From JASFHF01 sp050123375 (lineage in GTDB: Bacteria; Pseudomonadota; Gammaproteobacteria; UBA12402): 64,000 bases of DNA. The stretch is taken from assembly GCA_050123375.1 (NCBI GenBank), contig JASFHF010000003.1, forward strand, positions 1-64,000, read 5' to 3'. How positions within the stretch are numbered: the first letter of the stretch is position 1; the number at the start of each line of letters is the position of its first letter. The notes beneath the pieces were generated by a model. That model had not been told where the DNA came from. It did not search any database and saw nothing but the letters and a program-made list of their open reading frames with translations. Positions 40,994-49,841 of this stretch are shown here, piece by piece. A program made the translations under genes and the position numbers.

Positions 40994-43468
40994 CTAAACC
41001 ACAATATTAACTAATTTCTTCGGAACCACAATGATTTTTTTGATTTTTTTATCGGTCAGATAAGATTTAACCTTGGAGCTATTAACCGCAGTTTTTTCAA
41101 TCATGTTTTTATCGGCGTTACTTGGTATCATGATGTTATCACGCAGTTTACCATTTACTTGCACAACGATTTTTATTGTATCAGCCTGCAAGACTGTTTG
41201 TATTGGTTTAGGCCAATGGGCTTTTAATATGTTCTTACCGTAATGTAATTTTTTCCATAGATGCTGCGTAATGTGCGGTGCAATTGGGCTTAGCAATCGC
41301 AAAATAATGCTAAAGCCTTCATGAATTAATTGCTGGTCAATAATATTGTCTGCAGATATTTCATACAAAATATTAAGTAGTTTCATACAAGCTGATATTA
41401 CGGTATTAAATTGCAATTTTTCTATATCATAATTTGCCTGTTTTAAGATTGTATGAATTTGATGGCGTATTTCTTGTTGCTGTGAAGTTGCTTGTTTCCA
41501 CGTTTCATTTGCAATTGAACTTTTTTCTTGTGCAATGTTTTCGTTTTCGATACATTTTTGATTTTTATATGCAAAAGCCCAGAGACGTTTTAAAAATCGA
41601 TATGCGCCTTCAACGCCGCTGTCTGACCATTCTAAACTTTGTTCTGGCGGTGAAGCAAAAATCGTAAACACTCGTACGGTATCAGCGCCGTATTTATCAA
41701 TTAAAGCTTGCGGGTCAACGGTATTACCTTTTGATTTTGACATTTTAGCACCGTCTTTTAATACCATTCCTTGAGTTAATAAATTAGTAAATGGTTCATC
41801 GGAGTTTAGCATACCAAAATCACGCATTACTTTGTTAAAAAATCTTGCGTACAATAAGTGTAATACTGCATGTTCAATTCCGCCAATATAATGATTTACC
41901 GGAGTCCAATATTTTGCGCGGTCATCTAACATGCTGTTATGTTGGTCATAACACGCAAAGCGTGCATAATACCAAGATGAATCAACAAACGTATCAAAAG
42001 TGTCAGTTTCGCGTCGTGCTTTACCGCCGCATTTTGGACAAGTAGTTTCATAAAATCCCGGCATTTTGGTTAGCGGTGAGGTCGCACCGGTGAATTCTAC
42101 ATCTTCTGGTAATGTTACCGGAAGATCTTTTTCGGGAACCGGAATATCCCCGCATTTTTCACAATAAATAATTGGGATTGGTGTTCCCCAGTAACGTTGG
42201 CGGGAAATTCCCCAGTCACGTAAACGATAATTAACTTTTTCTTGTCCAAGATTATTTTGTTTTAATTTTTCAGTGATGGCAATGCATGCTTCTTCAGTGG
42301 TAAGGCCATTAAATTCATCTGAATTAGTTAATATCCCTGGTTCGCTATAAGCTTTAGTTTGTGTTTGTTCATCGTAATCGCCTTCGAGAACTTTTTTTAA
42401 TGGTAAATTATATTTGCGTGCAAATTCAAAATCGCGTTGATCGTGTGATGGAACTGCCATTACTGCGCCAGAACCATATTCCATTACCACATAATTGGTA
42501 ATCCAAATCGGCATTTCAGTTTTGGTCATTGGGTTAATTGCTTTAAATCCTGTATCTATGCCTTGTTTATCCATAGTAGCAAGATCAGCTTCCGCAACTT
42601 TGACATGTTGGCATGTTTTGATAAATTTTTTAATTTTTTGGTTTTTTTCGGAAGCCTCTTTTGCGAGGGGGTGCGCAGGTGCGATTGCAATAAACGTTGC
42701 GCCGTAAATTGTATCAGCACGCGTAGTGTAAACTTCCAAAACAACAGGATTGTCTTTTACGATAAATTTGATTTCTGTTCCTTTAGAGCGGCCGATCCAA
42801 TTGCGCTGCATAGTTTTAACTTGATGCGGCCAGCCGTCAAGTTTATCTAAATCATTTAATAATTCTTCAGCATACGCAGTAATTCTAAAAAACCATTGCG
42901 GAATTTCACGTCGTTCAATCGGTGCTCCGCTGCGCCAGCCTTTACCATTAATTACTTGTTCGTTGGCTAAAACAGTCTGATCTACTGGATCCCAATTAAC
43001 TACAGAATTTTTTCGATATACCAGGCCTTTTTCCAGCATTTTGGTAAACAGCCATTGTTCCCATTTATAATATTCTGGTTGGCAAGTTGCAAATTCGCGA
43101 CTCCAATCATATGCGATACCCAATTGTTTAAGTTGTTTGCGGATTGCATCGATATTTTTGTAAGTCCATTTAGCGGGAGCAATTTTATTTTTGATTGCAG
43201 CATTTTCTGCTGGCAAACCAAAAGCATCATATCCCATTGGTTGTAAAACATTTTTTCCCTGCATTATTTGATAACGAGAAATGACGTCTCCAATAGTATA
43301 GTTACGTACGTGTCCCATATGCAGAGTCCCGCTGGGATAGATAAACATCGAGAGACAATAGAATTTTTCTTTGCCTGGATCCTCAGTGACTTGAAAAGTT
43401 GCATGTTCTTCCCACTTTTGCTGAATTTTTTGTTCTATTTCCTGTGGGTTATATTGTTCGTTGATCAT
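40994..43468 (-). CDS. leuS: Leucyl-tRNA synthetase
   Basis: This 824-residue class I synthetase has the HIGH-type motif PSGTLHMGHVRNYTIGDV near residue 45, the CP1 editing domain with TRADTIYGATF and KMSKSKGNTVDP near residue 590. A zinc-finger-like CEKCGDI/CPKCGGK pair is also present. It charges tRNA-Leu. I start it at 43468 (TGGAG 6 bp upstream). A longer frame to 43495 would run into the adjacent REP sequence. Confidence 0.97.
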   Translation of the reverse strand: MINEQYNPQEIEQKIQQKWEEHATFQVTEDPGKEKFYCLSMFIYPSGTLHMGHVRNYTIGDVISRYQIMQGKNVLQPMGYDAFGLPAENAAIKNKIAPAKWTYKNIDAIRKQLKQLGIAYDWSREFATCQPEYYKWEQWLFTKMLEKGLVYRKNSVVNWDPVDQTVLANEQVINGKGWRSGAPIERREIPQWFFRITAYAEELLNDLDKLDGWPHQVKTMQRNWIGRSKGTEIKFIVKDNPVVLEVYTTRADTIYGATFIAIAPAHPLAKEASEKNQKIKKFIKTCQHVKVAEADLATMDKQGIDTGFKAINPMTKTEMPIWITNYVVMEYGSGAVMAVPSHDQRDFEFARKYNLPLKKVLEGDYDEQTQTKAYSEPGILTNSDEFNGLTTEEACIAITEKLKQNNLGQEKVNYRLRDWGISRQRYWGTPIPIIYCEKCGDIPVPEKDLPVTLPEDVEFTGATSPLTKMPGFYETTCPKCGGKARRETDTFDTFVDSSWYYARFACYDQHNSMLDDRAKYWTPVNHYIGGIEHAVLHLLYARFFNKVMRDFGMLNSDEPFTNLLTQGMVLKDGAKMSKSKGNTVDPQALIDKYGADTVRVFTIFASPPEQSLEWSDSGVEGAYRFLKRLWAFAYKNQKCIENENIAQEKSSIANETWKQATSQQQEIRHQIHTILKQANYDIEKLQFNTVISACMKLLNILYEISADNIIDQQLIHEGFSIILRLLSPIAPHITQHLWKKLHYGKNILKAHWPKPIQTVLQADTIKIVVQVNGKLRDNIMIPSNADKNMIEKTAVNSSKVKSYLTDKKIKKIIVVPKKLVNIVV

Positions 43469-43478
43469 ATTTACTCCA

Positions 43479-43562
43479 GGGGGTCGCATCTTCACTTATT
43501 ACATGATAACCCCTTGATTTTAAATCATTTTCATGGGGGTCGCATCTTCACTCGTTACATGA
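43479..43562 (+). repeat. Two direct REP sequences beyond the transposase 3' end
   Basis: Two 28-bp copies at 43479-43506 and 43535-43562 start GGGGGTCGCATCTTCACT and end TTACATGA; they differ at two positions. They face the same way and are the reverse complement of the pair at 44778-44858, so the transposase gene lies between inverted pairs. This is the usual arrangement around RAYT genes. Confidence 0.88.
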
Positions 43563-43638
43563 GTATAGTTTTTTATCCAAATTCACGCTAATTATACTGA
43601 AATCTTTTTCGTTTTCATAGGGATGACTTAGAATAGGC

Positions 43639-44589
43639 CTATTGTTCTAATAGTTTTTTTTCTAATTTATGAATATCTTCCATAATGGTAAAGTTTTTTT
43701 CATTTTGGATTTTAATGCGCCATATGGCAGTTGATACGCTTGAATATGATTTATTGGAAAATTCTTTAGCGATTTCTTTCAAACTATATTTTCCGATTTT
43801 GCGTGCTAGCCACATTGCTATTATTCTAGGTGTGTTTGTTGTAAATGGAGTTGGTTTTTCAATTTCATCTAGGTTGACTTTATAATATTTTGCTACTTCT
43901 TTTTTGATTTTTTCTATCGTTGGATAATTTTTTGTAATGTTTTTAGTTATTTCAATGCTGTATTTACGTTTTAGCTTTTTAATTATTTCTTCAAATTCTC
44001 GGTTGCCGTATACTGTAACCCATTTACCATTTTTATATGGTTGTTCTTTATGTTCAGTTTCAACGAATTCCTTATAAGCAGCTATTGTATTCTTGCCAGA
44101 AAAATAACCGAGGATTTTATTTAGATGCAACCATTTTGGAGGATTGACATTTTGCAAATAGGCAGCATAGCTGGACCATTGATAATTTTGTGGTTTTTTA
44201 ACCATATTTGCTCTTACTGGATTAAGGTGAATGTAGCGGCTAACGTACAATAAATATGTGTCATGAGAAACTATGGTTGATTTAAATCTGCCTTTAAAAA
44301 GTGGTCCATCAGTTTTTCTGGTGTGATTATAATATGCTGCATACAAACTGTTTAAATATCTGATAGCGCTGCTTAAATTAGCAGAGGGTGTTTTTATTAA
44401 CAAATGGTAGTGATTGCTCATCAGACAATAAGCGTGTACTTCAATTTCGTATTGTTTGATGGTTTTTTGTAATAAAGATAAAAACTTTTTTCGGTCATTA
44501 TTAGAGTGAAAAATTGTTTTGGAAGCGGCACCGCGGTTAGTAACATGATGCCATGAGTTGTTGTAATTTATGCGAGGTTGTCTTGCCAT
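43639..44589 (-). CDS. RAYT-like Y1 transposase with DnaA domain IV-like tail
   Basis: This 316-residue protein has an N-terminal TnpA_REP domain: RQPRINYNNSWHHVTNRG, the HUH motif MSNHYHLLIKTP, GPLFKGRFKS and the catalytic Tyr in YVSRYIHLNPVRA. Residues about 245-300 (TPRIIAMWLARKIGKYSLKE then IAKEFSNKSYSSVSTAI) resemble DnaA domain IV, the DnaA-box-binding HTH. RAYTs mobilise or process REP sequences. Inverted REP pairs flank this gene, and related palindromes lie throughout the window. Start 44589 is chosen for AGGAG 6 bp upstream. Confidence 0.9.
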   Translation of the reverse strand: MARQPRINYNNSWHHVTNRGAASKTIFHSNNDRKKFLSLLQKTIKQYEIEVHAYCLMSNHYHLLIKTPSANLSSAIRYLNSLYAAYYNHTRKTDGPLFKGRFKSTIVSHDTYLLYVSRYIHLNPVRANMVKKPQNYQWSSYAAYLQNVNPPKWLHLNKILGYFSGKNTIAAYKEFVETEHKEQPYKNGKWVTVYGNREFEEIIKKLKRKYSIEITKNITKNYPTIEKIKKEVAKYYKVNLDEIEKPTPFTTNTPRIIAMWLARKIGKYSLKEIAKEFSNKSYSSVSTAIWRIKIQNEKNFTIMEDIHKLEKKLLEQ

Positions 44590-44689
44590 AAACATCTCCT
44601 ATGAAGTGTAGAAATTATCGCGATTGTGTATCGCGGAAAAGATTATATTAAAATAAAAATTTGGTTTTGATTGAATGGAGTGAAAAGTT

Positions 44690-44722
44690 ATGATGAAAAG
44701 CTTATTATTGCAAAAAAAATAA
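44690..44722 (+). pseudogene. Stub of the original btuF signal peptide
   Basis: ATG at 44690 has TGGAGTGAAAAG just before it and encodes MMKSLLLQKK before a stop. That is a normal start of a signal peptide; its hydrophobic continuation (LLLLLPVLVFA) is found only at about 44860, after an insertion of about 150 bp carrying two REP sequences. It is most simply the severed start of the btuF-like gene. Confidence 0.65.
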
Positions 44723-44777
44723 AAAAAATAAATTGTTTTTTAATAAACAAGTTGTGTATAGTTAACTCCTTCTTTGC

Positions 44778-44858
44778 CATGTAATGAGTGAAGATGCGAC
44801 CCCTATTAAAATTAAATAAAATCAAAGAGTTGCCATGTAATGAGTAAAGATGCGGCCC
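44778..44858 (-). repeat. Two direct REP sequences upstream of transposase, in btuF
   Basis: Copies at 44778-44803 and 44834-44858 read CATGTAATGAGTGAAGATGC and on to GACCCC (second copy slightly changed), the reverse complement of the pair at 43479-43562. The second copy contains the only available start codon of the downstream btuF-like frame (44840) and encodes its first six residues. Confidence 0.88.
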
Positions 44859-45664
44859 TACTTTTGTTGTTGCCGGTGTTGGTGTTTGCACGGCCAGTGC
44901 ATAAGGTTGTAGCGCTCGCGCCAAATTTAACGGAGATTGTTTTTGCTGTAGGGGCAGGCAAAAAATTAATTGGTGTTTCAAGTTTTAGTGATTATCCAAA
45001 AGCCGCCAAAAAAATACCGGTGGTTGCGACATTTAATGGTTTGGATGTAGAAAAAATTATTAGTTTGCATCCTGATTTAGTGCTTGCTTGGCGAGGGGGC
45101 AATCCGGCTGAACAGCTTAATCGATTAAGAAAATTAGGTATTACAGTATATGTTGCATCATTTAATAAAATAACCGACATTCCGAACAATATTTTAGCAA
45201 TTGGTAAATTAGTTGGAAAGCAAACAACTGCGCGTAAGGTTGCAAACAAATTTACACAAAATTATTTGCAATTAAAAAATAATTACGCGCATAAAAAACC
45301 AATAAAAGTTTTTTATGAATTGTCCTGGCAGCCGTTGATTACTTTAAATAAAAAATCAATGGTTGGTCAGGTAATTAAGTTGTGCAGTGGAAGAAATATT
45401 TTTGCTGACACATCAATTGTAGCTCCGCATGTTGGTATTGCGAGTGTGTTGGCGGCTAATCCACAATTGATTTTAGTGAGTAAACAAGCTGGATTTGGTG
45501 ATCTTGCTATTAAAGGATGGAGTGATTACCCGCAGTTAAACGCAATTAAAAATCATCATATTTTTACTGTGGGTTCGAATACTTTAGAACGCCCTGGACC
45601 GCGTATTTTACAAGCAGCGCAGCAAGTATGTGCTGCTATTGATGTGGTGAGAATGAATCATTGA
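44840..45664 (+). CDS. BtuF-like periplasmic binding protein, start rebuilt
   Basis: This 274-residue class III solute-binding protein of the cobalamin/haem type (Fe/B12 periplasmic-binding family) has PVHKVVALAPNLTEIVFAVG, SDYPKAAKKIPVVATFNGLD and HPDLVLAWRGG. No BtuC or BtuD is in the window. The first residues MSKDAA come from a REP sequence; LLLLLPVLVFA is the remaining part of a signal peptide that now lacks its basic n-region. Export and expression may be impaired, so it may be a pseudogene in the making. Confidence 0.82.
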   Translation: MSKDAALLLLLPVLVFARPVHKVVALAPNLTEIVFAVGAGKKLIGVSSFSDYPKAAKKIPVVATFNGLDVEKIISLHPDLVLAWRGGNPAEQLNRLRKLGITVYVASFNKITDIPNNILAIGKLVGKQTTARKVANKFTQNYLQLKNNYAHKKPIKVFYELSWQPLITLNKKSMVGQVIKLCSGRNIFADTSIVAPHVGIASVLAANPQLILVSKQAGFGDLAIKGWSDYPQLNAIKNHHIFTVGSNTLERPGPRILQAAQQVCAAIDVVRMNH

Positions 45665-45673
45665 GCTTTTTAG

Positions 45674-46687
45674 TTATATATTATTTATAGAATAATTTAG
45701 TAGTTTTGTTTTTTCAGAGAGTGATTCTGGATTTTCTAGCGTGTTTTTGATTTTATCTAATAATTTATGGGATTTTGATTGATATCCCTCACAACATCCA
45801 CAATTAAACAAAGAATAAAATCCGGTGCCAGTGTTTTTAATAATGTCTTTTTCGTTATCTGCAATGATTTGCAGAATTTCTTCGTTGCTTTTATTTTCTT
45901 CAATTGCATCAATAACTTTTTTTATACCGAGTGCTTTAAGTAAATCTTTGCGGGTTGCTCTGTTTATTATGGTTAGTATGGATTGTTTTAGTTTTTTGAA
46001 CTCTTCTGTTTTTGTTAATAGGGGTAATTCTTGGTTAGGAGTTTTTTCAGGGTAATTTAATTTTATTTGATTTTTTAAGAGTTGTTCCAATTGTGAACCG
46101 GTTATTTGTATATCAATTATTGCATCATATTTTGACATTTGCTTTTTTTTATTGAAAGGTGGTGTAACTTTGAATTCGTAATCTTTTCGTGATCTCGCTG
46201 CTGTTAATTTAACGGCATTTATAAACAAGTCTGTGAGAATATATTGTACGAAACTGTCGTAACATGTTGGGTGTGTTCTGCTAGTGCTATACCTTGTATG
46301 AATTTTATGTTTTTTTATATGATCTTTGAATTCGTTTGATAGGGTTTTAATTGTTTTGTCAGGAGCTAATGTTATAGCTTCATAAGCGGTAAAATATAAG
46401 CTTAAATATGGCGTACTTCGCCAAAAAGTATCTGGTGTAAAACAACTATTTGAATTAATTTTTATTAGTTTTGAGGTTATGTGATGCAGTCGTTGTTTTG
46501 TTAAAAATGGTGCGATGTTGATTACAAAATCAATCATAGCTTCTTGTTTGTTACAGCCGTTTACTATAAAGTTTTTTTGCTTTGCTAGAGTTTCTAATTC
46601 CTTATCTTTAATGGTGCCATTTACAAGTTTGGCGCCATATTTTTTGATTAATTTCAATGTATTTTTCAATGGTCCTTTTGATAGCAT
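45674..46687 (-). CDS. Unknown protein, 337 residues
   Basis: I recognise no domain. It is mostly helical, Lys/Asn/Ile-rich, without signal peptide or membrane segment, and has a Cys cluster FNCGCCEGYQ near residue 295. A Shine-Dalgarno (TGAGGG) precedes the start at 46687. It is monocistronic between btuF and sua5. Composition like the other unknowns in the window suggests a lineage-specific, possibly effector, protein. Confidence 0.6.
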   Translation of the reverse strand: MLSKGPLKNTLKLIKKYGAKLVNGTIKDKELETLAKQKNFIVNGCNKQEAMIDFVINIAPFLTKQRLHHITSKLIKINSNSCFTPDTFWRSTPYLSLYFTAYEAITLAPDKTIKTLSNEFKDHIKKHKIHTRYSTSRTHPTCYDSFVQYILTDLFINAVKLTAARSRKDYEFKVTPPFNKKKQMSKYDAIIDIQITGSQLEQLLKNQIKLNYPEKTPNQELPLLTKTEEFKKLKQSILTIINRATRKDLLKALGIKKVIDAIEENKSNEEILQIIADNEKDIIKNTGTGFYSLFNCGCCEGYQSKSHKLLDKIKNTLENPESLSEKTKLLNYSINNI

Positions 46688-46751
46688 TTTTTGTCCCTCA
46701 GGTTAGAATTTTATTATAGTTTAACAGTTAATTCTTAAGGGAATATTAAAT

Positions 46752-47351
46752 TTACGAAAAAAATAAATCATTTATTTCTGTTTGTGAAATCGGTCCTTGG
46801 CGCAAAATTTTTGGTTTTTTACAAGTTAAATCTACGATGGTAGAAGCAGATTTTAGTTTGCAGACGCCACCATCGACAATTAAATCTGTTTTATTTCCTA
46901 AGGCTTGTTTAACTTCTTCTGCAGAAGTTGGCGGTGGTTCGCTAAACAAATTTGCTGATGGTGCGGCAAGTCCATGCGGAAAATTTTGTAAGATTTTTTG
47001 TGTAAGCGGATGATTGGGACAGCGTAAACCAATCGTTTCAAGTCCGCCAGTAATAATTGTAGAAATGTTCGGTGCTTTTTTTAAAACAATCGTCAATGGT
47101 CCCGGCCAAAATTTTTCGATTAATTTATAGGCAATTTTTGGAATATCAATTGCTAAATTATTTAAGTCAGTTTCGCGCGCAATCATCACTGGTAATGGAT
47201 GACTGAGCGGTCTGTTTTTTACTGCAAAGATTTTTTTTACTGCATCAATGTTAGTGGCATCCGCCGCTAAACCATAAACAGTTTCGGTTGGTATTGCGAC
47301 TAATTTGCCGTTACGCAATAATTCGATGGCTTGTTCAATTTGATCGTTCAT
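46752..47351 (-). CDS. tsaC: Threonylcarbamoyl-AMP synthase (Sua5/YrdC/TsaC)
   Basis: The YrdC fold is shown by GKLVAIPTETVYGLAADATN, the KNRPLSHPLPVMIA loop and FWPGPLTIVLKK. The enzyme makes the TC-AMP intermediate for t6A37 in tRNA. From ATG 47351 it has 199 residues, the usual short-form length. A TTG at 47405 with AGGA just upstream would add 18 residues and is the alternative start. It is divergent from trpS across a nested palindrome. Confidence 0.92.
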   Translation of the reverse strand: MNDQIEQAIELLRNGKLVAIPTETVYGLAADATNIDAVKKIFAVKNRPLSHPLPVMIARETDLNNLAIDIPKIAYKLIEKFWPGPLTIVLKKAPNISTIITGGLETIGLRCPNHPLTQKILQNFPHGLAAPSANLFSEPPPTSAEEVKQALGNKTDLIVDGGVCKLKSASTIVDLTCKKPKILRQGPISQTEINDLFFS

Positions 47352-47424
47352 GGCAAGCAGTCTAGCATGATTATAGAAGCCAATTAAAGATTTATTTTTG
47401 ACCAATTTTCCTGCATAATAACAC

Positions 47425-47561
47425 GGGGTCGCATCTTTACTTATTACATATGGGATGTAAGCTGGATTCTTTAAGGGTCGGAGCTTTACATGATTACACG
47501 CTGCACGTGTAATTATGTAAAGCTCACGACCCGCTTGATTGATAAGTGAAGATGCGACCCC
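47425..47561. repeat. Nested REP palindromes between tsaC and trpS
   Basis: The outer arms GGGGTCGCATCTTTACTTAT (47425 onward) and its near-complement ending at 47561 match the transposase-flanking REP. Inside lies a complete second palindrome (47475-47532, arms GGGTCGGAGCTTTACATGAT) of the iscS-iscU type. One element seems to have inserted into the loop of another. Confidence 0.85.
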
Positions 47562-47577
47562 ATTATTGGAGGGATTT

Positions 47578-48777
47578 ATGACTACACAACAACGGGTTTT
47601 ATCAGGGATGCGGCCAACCGGTGGTTTACATTTGGGTCATTACCATGGGGTTTTGAAAAATTGGCTTAAATTACAGCATGAATACGACTGTTTTTTTGGT
47701 GTGGTTGATTTGCATGCGTTAACTACTGAATATGCAACTCCGGGAAAAATTAAGCAAGATACATGGAATATGGTGATTGATTGGTTGGCAGCGGGAATTA
47801 ATCCGGGGGCGGCGCATATTTTTATTCAGTCAAAAGTCCCAGAGATATCTGAATTGCATGTTCTGTTATCAATGATTACCCCTTTAAGCTGGCTGGAACG
47901 GATGCCTACTTATAAGGATCAACAGCAGAAGCTTAAAGATAAAGATTTGTCTACTTATGGCTTTCTTGGTTATCCGTTGCTTCAGGCGGCTGATATTTTA
48001 GCGTTTAAGTCAGATCAAATACCTGTGGGCGAAGATCAGGTGCCGCATGTGGAATTAGCGCGTGAGATTGCACGGCGTTTTAATCATTTGTATGGACGGG
48101 ATGCTGATTATCAGCAAAAAGCAGAAGATGCCATCAAAAAGTTAGGCAAAAAACAAGCGAAACTATATCGCGAGCTGATGAATAATTATCAGGAAAAGGG
48201 CAAGCTGGAAGCATTGGAGAAAGGGTGCGCTTTGGTAGAAGGTCAAGGGCATTTGACACTTAATGATCGAGAGCGTCTATTTGGGTATTTAGAAGGTGGC
48301 GGCAAGATTATTTTGCCGGAGCCGGAGGCTTTATTGACCGATATACCGCAATTTCCGGGTTTGGATGGGCAAAAAATGTCCAAATCGTATCATAATACGA
48401 TTGAGTTGCGTGAGGATCCCAAAAAGGTCGATATCAAGGTGCGGACTATGCCGACTGATCCGGCCAGGATACGTAGAACTGACCCTGGTGACCCAAAAAA
48501 ATGTCCGGTGTGGAAGCTGCATAAGGTGTATTCTGATGATGGGGTGAAAGATTGGGTATGCGAAGGGTGCCGTTCTGCTGGTATAGGATGTATTGATTGC
48601 AAAGAGCCATTGATTGAAGCTATTATTAAAGAACAGGCTCCGATTCGTGAGCAAGCGCAAGAGTTTGTGAATAATCCAAATTTAGTGCGTACTATAGTTG
48701 CTGAGGGATGTGAGGCGGCGCGTGATGTTGCAAAGCAAACTATTGAAGAAGTGCAGGAAATTATAGGTTTGGCGTGA
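47578..48777 (+). CDS. trpS: Tryptophanyl-tRNA synthetase with Cys-cluster insert
   Basis: This 399-residue class I synthetase has the HIGH-type SGMRPTGGLHLGHYHG and KMSKS in DGQKMSKSYHN. It is longer than the common 330-residue form. The added C-terminal region contains cysteines spaced C-x21-C-x6-C-x2-C (near residues 306-338), close to the [4Fe-4S] motif known in Thermotoga TrpRS. Start 47578 has GGAGGG upstream; the in-frame extension to 47539 lies in repeat sequence. scpA follows after 1 bp. Confidence 0.95.
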   Translation: MTTQQRVLSGMRPTGGLHLGHYHGVLKNWLKLQHEYDCFFGVVDLHALTTEYATPGKIKQDTWNMVIDWLAAGINPGAAHIFIQSKVPEISELHVLLSMITPLSWLERMPTYKDQQQKLKDKDLSTYGFLGYPLLQAADILAFKSDQIPVGEDQVPHVELAREIARRFNHLYGRDADYQQKAEDAIKKLGKKQAKLYRELMNNYQEKGKLEALEKGCALVEGQGHLTLNDRERLFGYLEGGGKIILPEPEALLTDIPQFPGLDGQKMSKSYHNTIELREDPKKVDIKVRTMPTDPARIRRTDPGDPKKCPVWKLHKVYSDDGVKDWVCEGCRSAGIGCIDCKEPLIEAIIKEQAPIREQAQEFVNNPNLVRTIVAEGCEAARDVAKQTIEEVQEIIGLA

Positions 48778-48778
48778 G

Positions 48779-49660
48779 ATGACAGAGGCAGAAGCACAAC
48801 AGGCTGGGACAGAATCACAAGCTAATGTGGAAGCAGTAACCTCTTATGCAAAAGTTCAAGGGGAAGCGATTACTTCTTTGCCGCAGGATTTATATATTCC
48901 TCCGGAAGCATTGCAGATTTTTCTCGAGGCGTTTGAAGGTCCTTTAGATTTATTACTGTATTTAATCAAAAAACAAAATATCGATATTTTAGATATTCCA
49001 ATTGCTGAAATTACCCGGCAATACATGGAATATGTTGAAATGATGAAAGAGCTGCATTTGGATTTAGCAGCAGATTATTTGGTAATGGCGGCGATGTTGG
49101 CGGAAATCAAATCACGCATGTTACTGCCGCGGATAATTAACGAAGAAGGTGAAGAAGAGGATCCGCGCGCAGAATTAATTAGGCGTTTACAGGAATATGA
49201 ACGTTATAAACAAGCAGCGGAAGATTTGAATGAATTACCGCGGCGTGAACGTGATACATTTGCGGCTTTTGCTGATGTTCCTAAATGGGAAGTTGAAAAA
49301 CCAAAACCGCAAGTTGATTATAAAGATTTAATTTTTGCTTTTCATGATGTGTTAAAGCGGATTGAATTAAGAGCGCATCATCACATTAAACGCAAAATTT
49401 TGTCAGTAAATGATCGCATCAAACGTATTTTGCAACAAGTGGAAGCGGAAGAATTTGTGCCGTTTACGGCTTTTTTTGATTTTGCTGAAGGACGCATGGG
49501 CGTTGTAGTGACATTTATTGCGATTTTAGAATTATTTAAAAGTGCATTAATTGAAGTTGTACAATCTGATGCTTTTGAGCAATTACATATTAAAGCTGCG
49601 GTTAATGCTATATCCATTGTGCCTGAAGATGCGAGATTTACAACTGACAAAAATACTTAG
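48779..49660 (+). CDS. scpA: Segregation and condensation protein ScpA
   Basis: This 293-residue kleisin has the N-terminal FLEAFEGPLDLLLYLIKKQN and the C-terminal winged helix (FAEGRMGVVVTFIAILELFK). It bridges SMC heads with ScpB to form the condensin-like complex. A Gln/Glu/Ala-rich N-terminal extension of about 40 residues precedes the conserved part. Confidence 0.95.
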   Translation: MTEAEAQQAGTESQANVEAVTSYAKVQGEAITSLPQDLYIPPEALQIFLEAFEGPLDLLLYLIKKQNIDILDIPIAEITRQYMEYVEMMKELHLDLAADYLVMAAMLAEIKSRMLLPRIINEEGEEEDPRAELIRRLQEYERYKQAAEDLNELPRRERDTFAAFADVPKWEVEKPKPQVDYKDLIFAFHDVLKRIELRAHHHIKRKILSVNDRIKRILQQVEAEEFVPFTAFFDFAEGRMGVVVTFIAILELFKSALIEVVQSDAFEQLHIKAAVNAISIVPEDARFTTDKNT

Positions 49661-49728
49661 TTGAGTTTAGTGATAATTACCGCGCATATAAGATTGATGT
49701 TCTTTTAGAGCTATAATGATGCGCGGTT

Positions 49729-49771
49729 ACTCATGATTTTACAAAAACAAACTAATTGTAAAATCATGAGT
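49729..49771. repeat. Hairpin between scpA and scpB
   Basis: ACTCATGATTTTACAA (49729-49744) pairs perfectly with 49756-49771 across 11 bp. Arm length, loop length and 13 of 16 bases agree with the hairpin at 36980-37022, with paired changes on both arms. These two copies define a small family distinct from the REP-like palindromes. Confidence 0.7.
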
Positions 49772-49841
49772 TTCTTTTAAAAACTGACACTAGTATTTTT
49801 TGCATCTTAATGTAATGGGTATTTAATAGAGGTAACAGAAA

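Noticed and set aside
42495..42850. Open frames on the plus strand within leuS
   Set aside because: They are antisense to a highly conserved synthetase and show no independent signals.
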